Assembly: GCF_012641075.1 (NCBI RefSeq)
Contig: NZ_JAAXLJ010000016.1
Location: forward strand, 1 to 59,525
Direction of reading: 5' to 3'
DNA from: Secundilactobacillus angelensis
GTDB taxonomy: Bacteria; Bacillota; Bacilli; Lactobacillales; Lactobacillaceae
Length of the DNA stretch: 59,525 nucleotides
Shown in pieces: positions 43,521 to 51,638 of the stretch (position 1 is its first letter; every line of letters starts with the position of its first letter). Made by a program: the position numbers and the translations under genes. Below the pieces are notes generated by a model, which was not told the origin of the DNA, made no database searches, and saw nothing but the letters and a program-made list of their open reading frames with translations.

Positions 43521-43654
43521 TTATATCGGCGTTCTTTACACATAGCACCAAATTTGTTTGATTTCGGCTGCACAGTTCGCTTAGACAGCAATCGGCTATT
43601 TCTCTGCTGTGGTATAATAATTGCCATGAAATAATCAAGCAAAGGATGACAAGA

Positions 43655-44029
43655 TTGAATATAAAAGATATTGATAGCCTGACGTTAACAGTCAGTGATA
43701 TCAATCACGCCGTACGTTTTTATCACGAAGTATTTGACTTACCAATCATTAAGAACAGCGATCAGCCGGCGCTCTGGCTTGGCCATCACCGCTTAGAATT
43801 CCGGACAATCGGTGACAACGATGCGATCACTGCTCACGTTGTGACACCGGGTAGTGCCGAATTAGCACTGGAAACACACGACCCGTTGGAGAATACACTG
43901 TCACATCTAACCAACTACGCGGTTGAAATTGCTGATGGCCCGGTGCCTTACGAAGGCGCTAAGGGCTCGGCAACCGCCTTATGGGTCCGCGATCCGGATC
44001 AGAATCTCATCAAAATTATTACGTATTAG
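43655..44029 (+). CDS. VOC/glyoxalase-family protein
   Basis: A 124-residue VOC-fold protein: DSLTLTVSDINHAVRFYHEV at the start and WVRDPDQNLIKI at the end are the two half-site strands. His and Glu ligands typical of the family are present. The activity is unknown; glyoxalase, fosfomycin thiol transferase and dioxygenase relatives share this fold. The start is probably TTG at 43655, since AAAGGA (43641-43646) lies 8 bp upstream; an ATG at 43646 overlaps that box. TATAAT upstream marks its promoter. Confidence 0.8.
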   Translation: MNIKDIDSLTLTVSDINHAVRFYHEVFDLPIIKNSDQPALWLGHHRLEFRTIGDNDAITAHVVTPGSAELALETHDPLENTLSHLTNYAVEIADGPVPYEGAKGSATALWVRDPDQNLIKIITY

Positions 44030-44055
44030 TCAATTAGGATCGAGGTGCCGAAAGT

Positions 44056-44730
44056 ATGTCCTATATTAAACGTCAAGGTCTCCGTATCGGCGCCTTTGTT
44101 TTATTACTCGCCGTGTACCTTTCAGATTCTATTCTATTGGAACTTGCAACTAAGTATGCCAATAAAAATGCAGCACTAACTGACAAGTACGTTGGTGCGA
44201 TGCTGATCATGGCTGCTAGTGTGTTAGTGCTTTATACCTGGCTATATCATCGACAACTTAAGCAATATAACCCACGTCATTTCGGTCACCAAGCTTTTAA
44301 CTGGCACCGGATCACCCAACTGCTGCTTGCTTTTATTCTCATGTTGGCAGTTCAAATCGCTTGGTCACAACTGATTACACACCATCTATTGCCCATGCCT
44401 AGCAATCAGTCAGCGCTGGATGGTGAAATACAGCAACTTCCCCTTTGGAACACCGTCTACGGGGTATTGTTTGCGCCAGTTTTTGAAGAATACTTGTTCC
44501 GCGGATTATTTTTCAACTTTTTCTTTTCAAAAAATTCGCTTTGGAGCAACCTGATTGGCGTTTTTGTCAGTGGTCTCATTTTTGGTTACCTGCACACAAT
44601 GGCATTTTCTGTCACTACCCTCTTTTATGCATCATTAGGGTGGGTGCTTGCAGGTACCTACCTCTACTTCAAAGATATTCGCTATAGTATCACGTTACAT
44701 TTTCTCAATAATCTGTGGGCTGTAGTGTGA
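44056..44730 (+). CDS. CPBP-family intramembrane metalloprotease
   Basis: A 224-residue membrane protein with about six helices and the CPBP motifs: FEEYLFRG (EExxxR, near residue 148), GYLHTMAF (FxxxH) and LHFLNN (HxxxN/D). Relatives act in bacteriocin self-immunity or prenyl-protein processing. No bacteriocin gene is visible nearby. It follows the VOC gene by 26 bp and is probably in one transcript. Confidence 0.87.
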   Translation: MSYIKRQGLRIGAFVLLLAVYLSDSILLELATKYANKNAALTDKYVGAMLIMAASVLVLYTWLYHRQLKQYNPRHFGHQAFNWHRITQLLLAFILMLAVQIAWSQLITHHLLPMPSNQSALDGEIQQLPLWNTVYGVLFAPVFEEYLFRGLFFNFFFSKNSLWSNLIGVFVSGLIFGYLHTMAFSVTTLFYASLGWVLAGTYLYFKDIRYSITLHFLNNLWAVV

Positions 44731-44789
44731 CACCCAAAAAAATGCATCTTCTTGTTTCTATATTACAAAGCATGGTGTATAATATAGTC

Positions 44790-44858
44790 ACGATAACTAC
44801 TAATGTAGTTCATCAAGCGCGGAAGGACCCAATCTCGTTTTCGAGATTGGGTCCTTTT
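44790..44858 (+). ncRNA. Candidate small RNA with own promoter and terminator
   Basis: TATAAT (44778-44783, with TGG-TG before it) lies just upstream; a TTGTTT -35 is 20 bp away, which is long. The predicted transcript begins near 44790 and holds AACTAC/GTAGTT (44795-44800 with 44805-44810), then an intrinsic terminator, GGACCCAATCTC (44825-44836) with GAGATTGGGTCC (44843-44854) and TTTT. No ORF fits. It could also be a terminator for the protease gene with an adventitious -10. Confidence 0.45.
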
Positions 44859-44908
44859 GTTTCACATTGATTTACATGCCAGTCGATACCAATGAAACCA
44901 AGTGACAC

Positions 44909-45152
44909 TTGCGTAACTTATCACTGGTCTTTATAATAGTAGATATTCTAGTTCGGAGGAATTCAAATGACGAAGGTTGCTAAGCAATTTAATCCCTGGC
45001 AGTTCCGGTAAGCAGGCCGCTCTTTTGATGCGGTTTGAACAACATGTTCAATACACGTGTCTTGCCGGTTACTTTGTCATATGAGTGACGCTGCATGACT
45101 AACCTTGCACGTCGCCCATCCTAGACGACTTCTGTGAGGAGTCGCCTTTTTT
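44909..45152 (+). promoter_or_regulatory. Attenuator leader of the TrpXYZ-like operon
   Basis: TTGCGT (44909-44914) and TATAAT (44932-44937) with 17 bp between them form the promoter. A 14-codon leader gene follows. The end of that gene, CCGGTAAG (45005-45012), can pair with CTTGCCGG (45061-45068) along 8 bp. The intrinsic terminator CGACTTC (45126-45132)/GGAGTCG (45138-45144) then runs into six Ts, 38 bp before the transporter genes. This is the layout of ribosome-mediated attenuation. No T-box sequence is present. Confidence 0.65.
44967..45011 (+). CDS. Leader peptide MTKVAKQFNPWQFR
   Basis: A 14-codon open frame with a strong GGAGGA (44955-44960) 6 bp before the ATG. It carries one Trp (UGG) and two Phe codons close to the end (NPWQFR), and its last codons and stop form one arm of an RNA stem. 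Position, size and downstream terminator make a regulatory leader peptide likely. It might sense charged tRNA-Trp, tRNA-Phe or free amino acid by ribosome stalling; which one cannot be read from the sequence. Confidence 0.6.
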   Translation: MTKVAKQFNPWQFR

Positions 45153-45189
45153 ATTGCATTAATTCTATTTTAGATTGGGGAATCGAATC

Positions 45190-46185
45190 ATGAAGCGACT
45201 ATATGCGTTAATCGCTATTATTGTAGTTTTTCTAGGCTTTGCATACGTTGGTGAAGGTGGCATTGGCAAACCTGCTCAGGTTGCCAAACCAACGGTGGGT
45301 ATCTTGCAACTGATGTCACACCCTGCGTTAGATGCCATCCACCACGGCATTATTCATGGTCTGGAGGAAGAAGGCTATCACCCAGGGAAAAACATTAAAA
45401 TTGATTTTCAAAACGCTCAAAATGATCAAAGTAATTTAATGACCATGAGCAACCGGTTTGTTAACGAAGACGCCAACGCAACGATTGGGATTGCCACACC
45501 GTCTGCTCAAGCGTTAGCTAATGCCACTTCCAAGATTCCAATCGTTTTAGGCGCCGTTACTGATCCTCAAGGCGCCGGGTTGGTTAAGAATAACGAACGT
45601 CCTGGACACAATATCACCGGTGTTTCTGACCAAGCGCCTTTAAAAGAACAGCTCGGTTTGATCAAACAAGTGATGCCAAGGATGAAAACACTGGGCATTT
45701 TCTACACGTCTAGTGACGACTCCGCTGCTGCTCAATACAAGCAATTCAAGCAACTCTGCAAGGAAGAACACATCACCTTAAAGGCTTATTCAATTTCTAA
45801 CACGAATGATGTGGATCAAGTTTCCCAGCAAATGGTTCAAAACGTGGACGCAGTGTATGTGCCAACTGATAACACGGTGGCTTCAGCAATGCAAACACTA
45901 GTCAAAAACGCCAACAGTGCTAAAGTTCCCGTGTTTCCAGCCGTTGATACTATGGTTAAAAGTGGCGGTTTAGCAACCTACAGTATTAACCAATACAAAC
46001 TAGGTGTGCTGACTGGTAAGATGACCGCTGATATCTTAAAGGGTAAGAAGCCGGCAACTACTCCCGTAAAATTCATTCGGCATGGCGATTTAATTTTAAA
46101 CATGAAAGAAGCTAAAAAGCTTGGGATTACCTTCCCTAGCGCGCTAGTCAAACAAGCACAAAAGAAAGGGGAAATCATCAAATGA
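45190..46185 (+). CDS. ABC transporter substrate-binding protein, TrpX-like (COG2984)
   Basis: A 331-residue protein with an N-terminal hydrophobic segment (residues 4 to 22; no lipobox Cys, so it may be anchored or cleaved). The ABC_sub_bind fold follows: VGILQLMSHPALDAIHHGII, NATIGIATPSAQALANATSK and GAVTDPQGAGLV. This family accompanies TrpXYZ aromatic amino-acid importers in Firmicutes. The ATG at 45190 is used because GGGGAA lies upstream; a TTG at 45175 overlaps the region. It is the first structural gene after the attenuator. Confidence 0.85.
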   Translation: MKRLYALIAIIVVFLGFAYVGEGGIGKPAQVAKPTVGILQLMSHPALDAIHHGIIHGLEEEGYHPGKNIKIDFQNAQNDQSNLMTMSNRFVNEDANATIGIATPSAQALANATSKIPIVLGAVTDPQGAGLVKNNERPGHNITGVSDQAPLKEQLGLIKQVMPRMKTLGIFYTSSDDSAAAQYKQFKQLCKEEHITLKAYSISNTNDVDQVSQQMVQNVDAVYVPTDNTVASAMQTLVKNANSAKVPVFPAVDTMVKSGGLATYSINQYKLGVLTGKMTADILKGKKPATTPVKFIRHGDLILNMKEAKKLGITFPSALVKQAQKKGEIIK

Positions 46186-47090
46186 CATTTGGATTAGGCG
46201 TTTCCGCCATTGGTCAAGGCCTGCTATGGGCCACACTTGGCTTGGGATTATTCCTGACCTTTAGAATCTTAGACTTCCCCGACATGACGGTTGAAGGCAC
46301 TTTTCCGATGGGTGCAGCAGCTTGTGTGGCTGCAATCAACAATGGCATTAGTCCCATTTGGGCAACGCTGATTGCGATTGGCGTCGGCATGCTCTGTGGT
46401 TTGGCAACTGGCTTGTTATACACCAAAGGTCGCATTCCAATTCTGCTGGCCGGAATCTTAGTAATGACGGCTGCTTACTCGGTTAACCTGAGAATTATGC
46501 ACGGTCGCTCCAATTTAACCTTGCTAGACAAACCATCATTGTTGAAACTGCCCATTTTTGCACACACACCAATGTATTTCGACAGTGTTTTCCTCGGTTT
46601 TACCGTCATCGTGTTACTCACGTTAGTGCTGATTTACTTCCTGCAAACGGATCTTGGTCAAGCCTTCATCGCGACTGGTGACAACGAAAAAATGGCCCGA
46701 TCGCTAGGAATTAAAACTGATAACATGAAAATTATGGGTTTGATGGTCTCTAATGGTGTCATTGGCTTGGGCGGTGCCCTGGTTGCTCAAAATGACGGTT
46801 ATGCCGACGTCAACATGGGAATTGGTGTCATCGTCATCGCACTGGCTTCCATCATTATTGGTGAAGTTGCCTTTGGTGAACTAACCATGAACCAGCGTCT
46901 GGTGGCTGTCACTCTGGGATCGATTCTCTACCGTTTCGTCCTGTTAGTCGTACTGAAATTAGGCTTCAATACCAACGACTTGAAGCTATTCTCATCGGTT
47001 GTCCTGGCCCTTTGCATGATGGTGCCGGTCTTCCGGGACATGTTCAATTTAAAACGCGTTTGGAAACGGGGGATCTCAACTCATGACTAA
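46182..47090 (+). CDS. ABC transporter permease, TrpY-like
   Basis: A 302-residue permease with about nine helices, from FGLGVSAIGQGLLWATLGLG to LVVLKLGFNTNDLK. It belongs to the BPD_transp_2-type permeases that pair with COG2984 binding proteins. The stretch TGDNEKMARSLGIKTDNMKIMGL is the likely cytosolic loop that contacts the ATPase. It overlaps the upstream gene by ATGA and the ATPase gene by 8 bp. Confidence 0.88.
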   Translation: MTFGLGVSAIGQGLLWATLGLGLFLTFRILDFPDMTVEGTFPMGAAACVAAINNGISPIWATLIAIGVGMLCGLATGLLYTKGRIPILLAGILVMTAAYSVNLRIMHGRSNLTLLDKPSLLKLPIFAHTPMYFDSVFLGFTVIVLLTLVLIYFLQTDLGQAFIATGDNEKMARSLGIKTDNMKIMGLMVSNGVIGLGGALVAQNDGYADVNMGIGVIVIALASIIIGEVAFGELTMNQRLVAVTLGSILYRFVLLVVLKLGFNTNDLKLFSSVVLALCMMVPVFRDMFNLKRVWKRGISTHD

Positions 47091-47856
47091 ACCAATTCTA
47101 GAATTAAAGCACGTTGTTACCAAGGTTAGTCGGAATACGCCCGAAGAACTCACCTTGCTGAAGGACTTGAATTTAACCATCAACGAAGGTGACTTCATTA
47201 CGATTTTGGGTTCCAACGGTGCTGGTAAATCAACCCTCTTCAACACCATTGCGGGTAATTTAACCATCGATTCTGGCGATATCTTGCTACGGGGAGAATC
47301 GATTGCTAACGAATCCGAGGAACGGCGAACCCGCTTCTTGAGTCGCGTTTTCCAAGACCCGAAGCTAGGAACGGCGCCGCGAATGACCGTGGCAGAAAAC
47401 CTGTTATTAGCGAATAAACGTGGTGAGCATCGGCGGTTAACGCCCCGTCATCTTAAACAGCACATGGCTGAATTCAAACAAATGACCAGTGGTATGGGTA
47501 ACGGCTTAGACGAACGGTTAACCACACCAACTGGTAGTCTTTCTGGCGGTCAAAGACAGGCGCTAAGTTTCTTGATGGCTACTTTGAAAAAGCCTGACAT
47601 TTTACTGCTAGATGAACATACTGCCGCTCTGGATCCTAAAACGTCACAAGAGTTGATGAACGCAACTAATGAACGGATCACGGCGCAACACCTCACTTGT
47701 TTGATGATTACCCATCACTTGGATGATGCACTTAAGTATGGGAATCGCCTAGTGGTGATTGGTGATGGTAAGATTACCTACGATGTATCCGGCGAAGACA
47801 AGCAAAAGTTAACTCAGGAAAAACTGTATAGTTTCTTCTCAGACTTACAAGAATAA
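47083..47856 (+). CDS. ABC transporter ATPase, TrpZ-like
   Basis: A 257-residue ATPase with Walker A GSNGAGKSTLFNTI near residue 44, signature LSGGQRQALSFLMATL and Walker B ILLLDEHTAALD. It drives the permease encoded upstream, probably importing tryptophan or another aromatic amino acid. The three genes overlap and form a single operon ending at the hairpin at 47873. Confidence 0.9.
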   Translation: MTKPILELKHVVTKVSRNTPEELTLLKDLNLTINEGDFITILGSNGAGKSTLFNTIAGNLTIDSGDILLRGESIANESEERRTRFLSRVFQDPKLGTAPRMTVAENLLLANKRGEHRRLTPRHLKQHMAEFKQMTSGMGNGLDERLTTPTGSLSGGQRQALSFLMATLKKPDILLLDEHTAALDPKTSQELMNATNERITAQHLTCLMITHHLDDALKYGNRLVVIGDGKITYDVSGEDKQKLTQEKLYSFFSDLQE

Positions 47857-47864
47857 ACCTAATA

Positions 47865-47918
47865 ACAAAAACAGCGCTTCAGCATACCCGGGAATGGGTA
47901 TCCTGAAGCGCTATTTTG
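47865..47918. terminator. Bidirectional terminator
   Basis: AGCGCTTCAG (47873-47882) pairs with CTGAAGCGCT (47903-47912), continued by ATACCC/GGGTAT. AACAAAAAC and ATTTTGTT tracts flank it, between convergent operons. Confidence 0.8.
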
Positions 47919-47947
47919 TTGCTGGAACACGTATTCTCATACACTCA

Positions 47948-49123
47948 TCAATGTTGTGGCTGTTTCAATGCAATTTTAGCAAAGGCCTGAGCAAAATCTG
48001 CCTTCAAGTCATCAACATCTTCAACCCCGACGGATAAACGTAATAAGCCATCAGAGATACCACAAGCATGCCGCTCCTCAGCTGACATCTCGGCATGAGA
48101 CATCTTTGGCGGATACGACAGAATCGTTTCCACTGCACCAAGTGACACCGAGAACACTGGTATCTTGATGTTCTTAACCAACTGGCGAACATTATCTTCT
48201 GACCCGACGTCAAAAGATAATACCGCCCCGCCAGAGGTGGCCTGGCTAAACTGAACATCATGGCCGGCAAAGCTAGTTAACCCAGGATAATTGACCTTCG
48301 TCACAATCGATTGCTTTTGGAACCATTGTGCCAAAGATAATGCCCCAGCTGCTTCAGCTTTTACCCGAACACTCAACGTTTTAATACCCCTCAGCAACAA
48401 CCAGCAGTCACTAATACCAAGCGTGGCCCCCATGGCATTTTGGATAAAGTAGATTGCATCACCCAATTTTTTGGTTTTCGTCACAATCAAACCAGCTAAA
48501 ATATCAGAATGGCCAGCTAAAAACTTAGTCCCACTATGTAAAACCAAATCAACACCCAGATCCAATGGCTTTTGGAAAATTGGGGTCATAAAAGTATTAT
48601 CAGCAAATACTAAGGCATCGTGCGCATGTGCCGTGGAAACGACTTGCTTAATATCCGTCACCTTCAGCGTTGGGTTAGAAGGCGTTTCGATGTACACCAC
48701 CTTAGTGTTCGGTTTAAACGCCGCCTCAAGAGCAGCCTTATCATCACAATCAACAAACGTATAATCAATGCCATAATTGGGCAGGATCTGTGTGACTAAC
48801 CGAAACGTGCCACCGTAAACGTCCTTGGTGACAATCACGTGGTCACCTTGATGCAAAGTAAGAAAAGCTGTGGAAATCGCCGCCATACCCGTTGCAAATG
48901 CAAAACCACGTGTGCCATGTTCTAGTGCTGCAATGCTATCTTCTAGCACATCTCGAGTAGGGTTCCCGCTTCTGGTGTAGTCATATTTTCCAAAATGATC
49001 TAAATCTGGTTGAGCAAACGTCGACGATAACTGAATCGGCGTGTTCAAGGCTCCCGTTTCTGGGTCCGATTTAGTTGTGGTTTTAATTACCTGAGTTGCA
49101 TCATCAAACTTTGAAACCGTCAT
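47948..49123 (-). CDS. Cystathionine beta/gamma-lyase family PLP enzyme (MetC-like)
   Basis: A 391-residue Cys/Met-metabolism PLP enzyme: YDYTRSGNPTRDVLE, GTRGFAFATGMAAISTAF, FADNTFMTPIFQKPLDLG and the Schiff-base Lys in HSGTKFLAGHSD near residue 205. Beta-lyase, gamma-lyase and gamma-synthase share these motifs; context (a T-box with an ATG specifier) favours a methionine-supply role such as cystathionine beta-lyase. It is monocistronic behind the T-box. Confidence 0.9.
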   Translation of the reverse strand: MTVSKFDDATQVIKTTTKSDPETGALNTPIQLSSTFAQPDLDHFGKYDYTRSGNPTRDVLEDSIAALEHGTRGFAFATGMAAISTAFLTLHQGDHVIVTKDVYGGTFRLVTQILPNYGIDYTFVDCDDKAALEAAFKPNTKVVYIETPSNPTLKVTDIKQVVSTAHAHDALVFADNTFMTPIFQKPLDLGVDLVLHSGTKFLAGHSDILAGLIVTKTKKLGDAIYFIQNAMGATLGISDCWLLLRGIKTLSVRVKAEAAGALSLAQWFQKQSIVTKVNYPGLTSFAGHDVQFSQATSGGAVLSFDVGSEDNVRQLVKNIKIPVFSVSLGAVETILSYPPKMSHAEMSAEERHACGISDGLLRLSVGVEDVDDLKADFAQAFAKIALKQPQH

Positions 49124-49200
49124 ATCATTTTCCTCCCTATTTTGCTGCCTTAGTTAGCTGGATGTTAGTTAAATTGATGAATCATGCCCGTCTGATTCCA

Positions 49201-49490
49201 TATGAAATTAAAAAAACCTTCGCCCACATAAATCTGGGCGAAGGTTTTCGCGTTACCACCTGAAATTCACTTAAATCTCACGATTCAAGCCTTAATAAGT
49301 ACAACAATTTCATTGTTATACTCTGCAAGATATCGATTGCTAACGAAGTGGGTAGCAGATTGTCTACCCCCACTTAAGTTCGGAGATCATCTTCAGTTGT
49401 TCCATTTGACTGCTTCGCAGCTACCGCAGTTCTCTTAACAAACTTGCACAACCTACTCTTCTCGTCATTACTTAATATGAGATTATTTCT
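49201..49490 (-). promoter_or_regulatory. T-box riboswitch, probable methionine specificity
   Basis: Reading the minus strand, Stem I opens near GAGAAGAGTAG, and the candidate specifier is ATG at 49390-49388 in GAAGATGATC. The T-box sequence AGGTGGTAACGCG lies at 49261-49249. The terminator AAAACCTTCGCCC/GGGCGAAGGTTTT spans 49248-49213. Uncharged tRNA-Met would release the terminator and turn on the lyase. The variant GGTAACGCG, in place of GGNACCGCG, is less common. Confidence 0.88.
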
Positions 49491-49519
49491 AATTTAACTC
49501 TCATTTAAGAGCCTGTCAA
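49491..49519 (-). promoter_or_regulatory. Promoter of the T-box/metC-like transcript
   Basis: Minus-strand TTGACA (49519-49514) and TAAATT (49496-49491) are 17 bp apart. The leader is thus about 360 nt. Confidence 0.6.
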
Positions 49520-49612
49520 GCCGAGAAAATCAACATTGTAAAACTACTATCTCTCATAATTGGTAAAATCGTACTGACGGAATCTGATGACGAGATTTCT
49601 AAAGCACCTGAC

Positions 49613-50479
49613 CTAAAGTTGCTCATACAGTTTAATCAACCCCTGAGTGCCATCATCGCCTAAGCCCTTTTCATCAACCATCGTTTCGTATAGTTGCTTA
49701 GCAAGCTTAGTGGCTGGCAGGTCTAACTTCATTTTTTCAGCTTCATCCAGAGCAATTCGCAGATCCTTCAGGAAGTGTTTTGCGAAGAAACCTGGCGTGT
49801 AATCACCCTTTAGAATCCGGGGAGCGTAGTTATCCATGCTCCAGTTATCAGCGCCACCACTGCTTAGAGTGGCTAAAACATCCGTCATATTCAATCCGGC
49901 GTGCTGGGCGTAAACCATCATTTCCACAGTTCCCGTCATGGTACCGGCAATCATGATTTGATTAGCCATCTTGGTATGCTGACCCTTACCTGCTGACCCG
50001 AATAAATGCACCTTCTGGCCAACTTCTTCGAACAAAGGTTCAATTTTGTCGTAGGTCGCTTTGTCGCCACCAACCATAACGGTCAAAGTGGCATTTCTGG
50101 CCCCCACGTCACCACCGGAAACCGGTGCATCCAACGCATGTGCACCGAGTTCTTCAGCTTTAACGGCAATCTTTTCCGCCAAAGTCGGTGTGCTCGTCGT
50201 CATATCAACAACGGTTTTACCAGCTGTTAGCGTACTAAAGACGCCCTGATCGCCAAAATAGATTGACTCCACATCAGTAGGGTAACCAACCATCGAAAAA
50301 ATCACGTCTGCTTGCTCGGCAACTTTGGCTGGTGTGTCTAACCAAGTTGCGCCCTTCTCAACTAACGCATCCGTCTTTGATTTCGTTCTGTTATAAACGA
50401 CCAGTTCATTACCGGCATCTAACAAGTGTGCCGCAATGGCCCCACCCATGACGCCAGTTCCGATAAATCCTAATTTCAT
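49613..50479 (-). CDS. 3-Hydroxyisobutyrate dehydrogenase-family oxidoreductase
   Basis: A 288-residue beta-hydroxyacid dehydrogenase: Rossmann motif GFIGTGVMGGAIAAHLL at residues 4 to 20, substrate motif DAPVSGGDVGARNATL near 117, and the catalytic Lys in GKGQHTKMANQ. NRT at positions 30 to 32 in place of an acidic residue favours NADPH. The substrate may be succinic semialdehyde, glyoxylate or tartronate semialdehyde. It lies 12 bp behind the thioredoxin gene in the same direction. Confidence 0.88.
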   Translation of the reverse strand: MKLGFIGTGVMGGAIAAHLLDAGNELVVYNRTKSKTDALVEKGATWLDTPAKVAEQADVIFSMVGYPTDVESIYFGDQGVFSTLTAGKTVVDMTTSTPTLAEKIAVKAEELGAHALDAPVSGGDVGARNATLTVMVGGDKATYDKIEPLFEEVGQKVHLFGSAGKGQHTKMANQIMIAGTMTGTVEMMVYAQHAGLNMTDVLATLSSGGADNWSMDNYAPRILKGDYTPGFFAKHFLKDLRIALDEAEKMKLDLPATKLAKQLYETMVDEKGLGDDGTQGLIKLYEQL

Positions 50480-50491
50480 GGTTCAGCCCCC

Positions 50492-50812
50492 TTAATTGGT
50501 TGCTAATTTTTTGTCTAAATACTTGGCTAACTTATCTTTAGGATATACGCCGGTCACTTTTTCAATGGCCTTCCCATTCCGGAAAAAAACGAGACTGGGG
50601 ATACTCATGACCTTATAATTCATCGCCAAATCCTGATTGTGTTCAACGTTCAATTTACCAAACTTGATGCGATCACCATAGGTTGACTCCAGTTGCTCTA
50701 AAACGGGATCCATCATTTTACAGGGTGCACACCAGCTAGCCCAAAAATCCACGAGAACTAGCCCTTCAGCCGTCTCTTCGGTTAAATTATCCTTCGTTAT
50801 CGTGACCGCCAT
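50492..50812 (-). CDS. Thioredoxin
   Basis: A 106-residue thioredoxin with WCAPC at residues 27 to 31 (Cys28, Cys31) and the cis-proline in SIPS. The usual WCGPC has become WCAPC, still common in secondary thioredoxins. A second one for general use is expected elsewhere. AAGGAGG supports the ATG at 50812. It overlaps the terC 3' end by 26 bp, so the three genes terC, trx and the dehydrogenase appear to be one operon. Confidence 0.92.
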   Translation of the reverse strand: MAVTITKDNLTEETAEGLVLVDFWASWCAPCKMMDPVLEQLESTYGDRIKFGKLNVEHNQDLAMNYKVMSIPSLVFFRNGKAIEKVTGVYPKDKLAKYLDKKLATN

Positions 50813-51551
50813 CTGCCGCCCGCCTCCTTTTTCGAATGACATGGATCAGTAAAGTAATCACTACTGCGGCCAGCACAATCACACCAAAGGCTGCCGCTGG
50901 GATTTCAATATCGATCATTGGAATACTGATAAATAGTTTAATCGCAATTAGGGCAATCAATCCATAAGCCATTGGTTCCAGTTCAGGAATAATGCGCATC
51001 AACCTCATAATCAGCTCAGCAACACCACGCATGGCAAGAATACCAATCATCCCACCAATTAAAACAATCACTGGGTTAGGAGAAATGGCTAAGGAAGCCA
51101 AAACGGAGTCAATCGAGAACACGATATCCATTAATTCAATTTGGATAACAACAGACCAGAACAATGAGATATGGCGTTTCTTATCGGAAACCAACTTCCG
51201 AGTGTGCTTAACCCGAGACTTAGAGAAATACTGAATGGTTAGGAACAGCAAATAGCCCGCTCCCAAAACCTTGATCTCCCAAAAATTAATCAGGTAAACA
51301 CCGATTCCAATAATCAGAAAACGGAAAATATAGGCGCCCCAAATACCGTAAAACAATGACTTTTCGCGGAGCTCCTTGGTTGGCAGAGACTGTGTCTGCG
51401 CTGCTAGTACCACGGCGTTATCTACTGAAAGCAAGCATTCGATCAGCACCAGTGAAAAAATGACCAGCCAATCACTCCCAGAGCTGATGACCGTTTCCCA
51501 ATTATGCAAATCAAAGAATGGACCGTAAAGTTTTCCGATTAAATCGAACAA
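50787..51551 (-). CDS. TerC-family membrane protein
   Basis: A 254-residue protein of about seven helices with the TerC signatures CLLSVDNAVVLAAQ and MDIVFSIDSVLASLAI, whose Asp residues form an ion site. Family members export manganese or take part in metal loading of exported enzymes. No manganese riboswitch (yybP-ykoY) is visible upstream in the short gap. It heads the terC-trx-dehydrogenase cluster. Confidence 0.9.
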   Translation of the reverse strand: MFDLIGKLYGPFFDLHNWETVISSGSDWLVIFSLVLIECLLSVDNAVVLAAQTQSLPTKELREKSLFYGIWGAYIFRFLIIGIGVYLINFWEIKVLGAGYLLFLTIQYFSKSRVKHTRKLVSDKKRHISLFWSVVIQIELMDIVFSIDSVLASLAISPNPVIVLIGGMIGILAMRGVAELIMRLMRIIPELEPMAYGLIALIAIKLFISIPMIDIEIPAAAFGVIVLAAVVITLLIHVIRKRRRAADGGHDNEG

Positions 51552-51638
51552 TCTTAAACATCTCTCCTCTCGTATCTCTTAATAGTCGTATCATACCGAA
51601 ACCAGGGAGTGGCATCAAGTAGGATGTTTCTTCATCTA

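Noticed and set aside
43391-43642. 83-codon minus-strand frame upstream of the ABC-F gene
   Set aside because: It starts upstream of the likely promoter -10 and shows no recognisable pattern. At most its last 20 codons could be a leader peptide.
49373-49384. TTAAGTTCGGAG as another AAGTTC-loop repeat
   Set aside because: It lies inside Stem I of the T-box and lacks the flanking stems and the TAACC loop.
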